Positions 61,960 through 64,000 of a stretch of 64,000 nucleotides of DNA are shown here, piece by piece. The notes beneath the pieces were generated by a model that worked only from the letters and a program-made list of their open reading frames with translations, was not told the origin of the DNA and searched no databases. The translations under genes were made by a program, and so were the position numbers. The DNA is from Mameliella sp. CS4 (GTDB lineage Bacteria; Pseudomonadota; Alphaproteobacteria; Rhodobacterales; Rhodobacteraceae): positions 124,001 to 188,000 of the forward strand of contig NZ_JAHXRQ010000003.1 in NCBI RefSeq assembly GCF_019392335.1. The letters are read 5' to 3'. The first letter of the stretch is position 1, and every line of letters begins with the position of its first letter.

Positions 61960-62478
61960 ATGATGATTACGCCCGAATACTGCCTGGTCATGGCGCGATA
62001 CAACGCCTGGCAGAACCGGCAGGTGAAACGCGCCTTCGGGGCGCTGGACGACGCGGCGCTGGTCAAGGACCGAAAGGCCTTTTTCGGGTCGATCCTGGGG
62101 ACGGCGAACCACCTGCTCTGGGGGGACATGATCTGGATGTCGCGCTTTTCCGACACCCCGCGCCCCGAGGGGGGCATCAAGGAAAGCCCGGCGCTGACCG
62201 CCTCACGCGGGGATTGGGAAATCGCGCGGTTCCGCACGGATGCCGATATCCTGCTCTGGGCGGAACAACTGCGGGCGGTGGAGCTTGCGGGGGAATTGTC
62301 GTGGTATTCGGGTGCGGTGGGGCGCAATGTGTCAAAGCCGATGGCGCTGTGTGTCACGCATATGTTCAACCATCAAACCCACCATCGCGGCCAGATCCAT
62401 GCCATGCTGACGGCCGCCGGTGTCGCGGCCCCGGTGAGCGATCTGGCCTTCATGCCGGAAGAGGGCCCCTGGCTGTGA
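61960..62478 (+). CDS. DinB/YfiT-fold protein
   Basis: A 172-residue four-helix protein of the DinB superfamily. Metal ligands are His in GTANHLLWGD and the pair in MFNHQTHHRGQ, the usual three-His set. Members include thiol-dependent transferases and many uncharacterised stress proteins. Two adjacent ATGs (61960, 61963) follow GAGGGAAAGGAA. The substrate is unknown. Confidence 0.86.
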   Translation: MMITPEYCLVMARYNAWQNRQVKRAFGALDDAALVKDRKAFFGSILGTANHLLWGDMIWMSRFSDTPRPEGGIKESPALTASRGDWEIARFRTDADILLWAEQLRAVELAGELSWYSGAVGRNVSKPMALCVTHMFNHQTHHRGQIHAMLTAAGVAAPVSDLAFMPEEGPWL

Positions 62479-62579
62479 CCGGGACGCCGGACGGACGCTG
62501 TTTCGCCTGACGGCGAAAGACGCCCCGCCCGCCGTCCCGCAGGGGCCGTGTAAAACGAAATCAGAGAAGGGAGAGACCC

Positions 62580-63575
62580 ATGTTCAAGGCACTGGTTGTC
62601 GACAAGGACGAAGAGAGCGGCAAGACCTCTGCCGCGGTACGGGACATCGGTCTGGATGACCTGCCCGGCGGCGAGGTGACGGTGGCGGTCGAGTATTCAA
62701 CCGTCAACTACAAGGACGGGCTGTGCATCGGTCCGGGGGGCGGGCTTGTCCGCAAGTACCCGCATGTGCCGGGCATCGATTTTGCCGGTACGGTCGAGGA
62801 CTCCTCGGACGACCGCTACAAGCCCGGCGACAAGGTCGTGCTGACCGGCTGGCGCGTCGGAGAGGCGCATTGGGGCGGCTATGCGCAAAAGGCGCGGGTC
62901 AAGGCCGACTGGCTGGTGCCACTGCCCGAGGGGATGGACTCGCGCGCGGCCATGGCCGTGGGCACCGCAGGGCTGACCGCCATGCTGGCGGTCATGGCGC
63001 TGGAAGATCACGGGCTGGAGCCGGGTCACGGGCCGGTCCTGGTGACGGGGGCCGCTGGCGGTGTCGGCTCGGTCGCCACGGCGATCCTGGCTCGTCTGGG
63101 CCACGAGGTGGCTGCGGTTACCGGACGGCCGGAACAGGAAGAGTACCTTCGCGGGCTGGGTGCCACGCAGATCGTGCCGCGCGAGGACCTGTCGGAAGTC
63201 ACCCGCAAGCCGCTGGAAACCGAGCTTTGGGCCGGTTGCGTCGATGCGGTTGCGGGAGCGATGCTGGGCCGGGTGCTGAAGCAGATGAAATACGGCACCT
63301 CCGTCGCGGCCATCGGCCTTGCCGGCGGCGCGGCGATCGAGGGCGCGCTCATCACGCCCTTCATCCTGCGCGGCGTCAACCTTTTGGGTATCGACAGTGT
63401 CATGCAGCCTTATGACAACCGCGTCCGCGCCTGGCAAAGGATCGCGCGCGACCTGCCGATGGACAAGCTGGAGGCGATGGTCCAGCCGGCGACCCTTTCG
63501 GACCTTCCCGGCTTGGGCAAGGACATCCTCAAGGGGCAGGTCAAGGGCCGCGTGGTGGTGGATGTGAACGCATGA
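62580..63575 (+). CDS. acuI: Acryloyl-CoA reductase (NADPH), AcuI/YhdH type
   Basis: A 331-residue medium-chain dehydrogenase/reductase of the YhdH/AcuI group, without zinc ligands. Landmarks are STVNYKDGLCIG, PHVPGIDFAGTVE, the nucleotide-binding VTGAAGGVGSVATAIL and LLGIDSVMQPYDNR. AcuI reduces acryloyl-CoA to propionyl-CoA and protects roseobacters from acrylate made during DMSP breakdown. GAGAAGGGAGAG lies before ATG. It overlaps the HIT gene by 4 bp. Confidence 0.92.
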   Translation: MFKALVVDKDEESGKTSAAVRDIGLDDLPGGEVTVAVEYSTVNYKDGLCIGPGGGLVRKYPHVPGIDFAGTVEDSSDDRYKPGDKVVLTGWRVGEAHWGGYAQKARVKADWLVPLPEGMDSRAAMAVGTAGLTAMLAVMALEDHGLEPGHGPVLVTGAAGGVGSVATAILARLGHEVAAVTGRPEQEEYLRGLGATQIVPREDLSEVTRKPLETELWAGCVDAVAGAMLGRVLKQMKYGTSVAAIGLAGGAAIEGALITPFILRGVNLLGIDSVMQPYDNRVRAWQRIARDLPMDKLEAMVQPATLSDLPGLGKDILKGQVKGRVVVDVNA

Positions 63576-63997
63576 GCTATGACGACCAGAATATCTTTGC
63601 CAAGATCCTGCGGGACGAGATCCCCTCGACCCGGGTCTACGAGGACGCGGACACGCTGTGCTTCATGGACATTTTCCCGCGGGCCGACGGTCATTGCCTG
63701 GTGATCCCAAGGACAGCCTGCCGCAACCTTCTGGACGCCTCGGCCGACCAGCTCGCCAGCGTCATGGCGACGACGCAGAAGGTGGCGAAGGCCGCAATGT
63801 CGGCGCTGGGCGCGGACGGTGTCACCGTGCAGCAGTTCAACGAGGCGCCGGGGGGGCAGGAGGTCTTTCACCTGCATTTCCACATCCTGCCACGCTGGGA
63901 AGGCGTCTCTCTGCGCCCGCCGGGGCAGCCCGGGGACATGGCGCAGATCTCGGAAATTGCCGGGAAAATGAGCAAGGCCCTGGACGGAACCGCATGA
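63572..63997 (+). CDS. HIT-family nucleotide hydrolase
   Basis: A 141-residue histidine-triad protein of the Hint/HINT1-like branch. The catalytic triad HLHFHILPRW (His100, His102, His104) and the N-terminal IFAKILRDEIPSTRVYEDAD are typical. Such enzymes hydrolyse nucleoside phosphoramidates or dinucleotides. It starts within the acuI stop (ATGA overlap) and ends three bases before the window edge, so it is complete. Confidence 0.95.
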   Translation: MSYDDQNIFAKILRDEIPSTRVYEDADTLCFMDIFPRADGHCLVIPRTACRNLLDASADQLASVMATTQKVAKAAMSALGADGVTVQQFNEAPGGQEVFHLHFHILPRWEGVSLRPPGQPGDMAQISEIAGKMSKALDGTA

Positions 63998-64000
63998 CAT

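Overview
The window is GC-rich chromosomal DNA of an alphaproteobacterium, most likely a marine Rhodobacterales (Roseobacter-group) bacterium. The signs are a single-cysteine IscR heading an iscR-iscS-sufBCD-sufS operon, a complete hmu haem-uptake locus with its own TonB/ExbBD, an AcuI-type acryloyl-CoA reductase, UMF-type MFS and DUF924 neighbours, and a GC-rich intergenic hairpin repeat of the kind common in this group. This assignment is inferred from gene content, not from a marker-gene search.

Layout. 1-3038: the end of a WD40-repeat protein that runs off the left edge, a small monooxygenase-fold protein and a secreted trypsin/PDZ protease. 3267-8421: an HNH nuclease, a degraded minus-strand gene, a small lipoprotein, an M23 peptidase-bactofilin pair, a DUF455 ferritin-like protein and Bcp peroxiredoxin. 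8502-16979: an AsmA/DUF3971 envelope protein, queA, an MFS carrier, a DUF924 protein, lipoamide dehydrogenase and a DUF1801 protein. 17155-26141: a small hypothetical, an alpha/beta hydrolase and the Fe-S assembly operon, with a palindromic iron-type operator on the iscR promoter and two YIP1-like membrane genes between sufD and sufS. 26256-28757: a SAM methyltransferase, tRNA-Arg(CCG) and a scar of a broken dehydrogenase gene and a decayed IS3-family transposase.

28758-42584 is a catabolic and transport island. It holds a cupin/isochorismatase/HpxZ-like/amidase operon, a divergent LysR regulator, a creatininase-CocE hydrolase-polyamine-type ABC operon behind a 19-bp palindrome, and a polar amino-acid ABC importer. 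42589-52743 is the haem locus. The receptor is divergent from hmuSTUV, a ChaN-like protein, an IsdG-like monooxygenase, a 55-residue protein, a small exported protein, ExbB, two ExbDs and TonB. One ExbD has Asn in place of the conserved membrane Asp.

52823-59847 is the most unusual region: six co-directional genes, all with signal peptides. They encode two OmpA-domain proteins, a trypsin-like protease, a seven-bladed WD40 propeller fused to a caspase with an EF-hand-like loop, and two proteins of unknown function. This looks like an envelope-located proteolytic system and is the best candidate for an undescribed system. 60149-63997 returns to housekeeping or stress genes: a CHAD protein, a DinB-fold protein, acuI and a HIT hydrolase.

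Genes are tightly packed with many ATGA/GTGA overlaps. No rRNA, CRISPR array, intact IS or prophage was seen.
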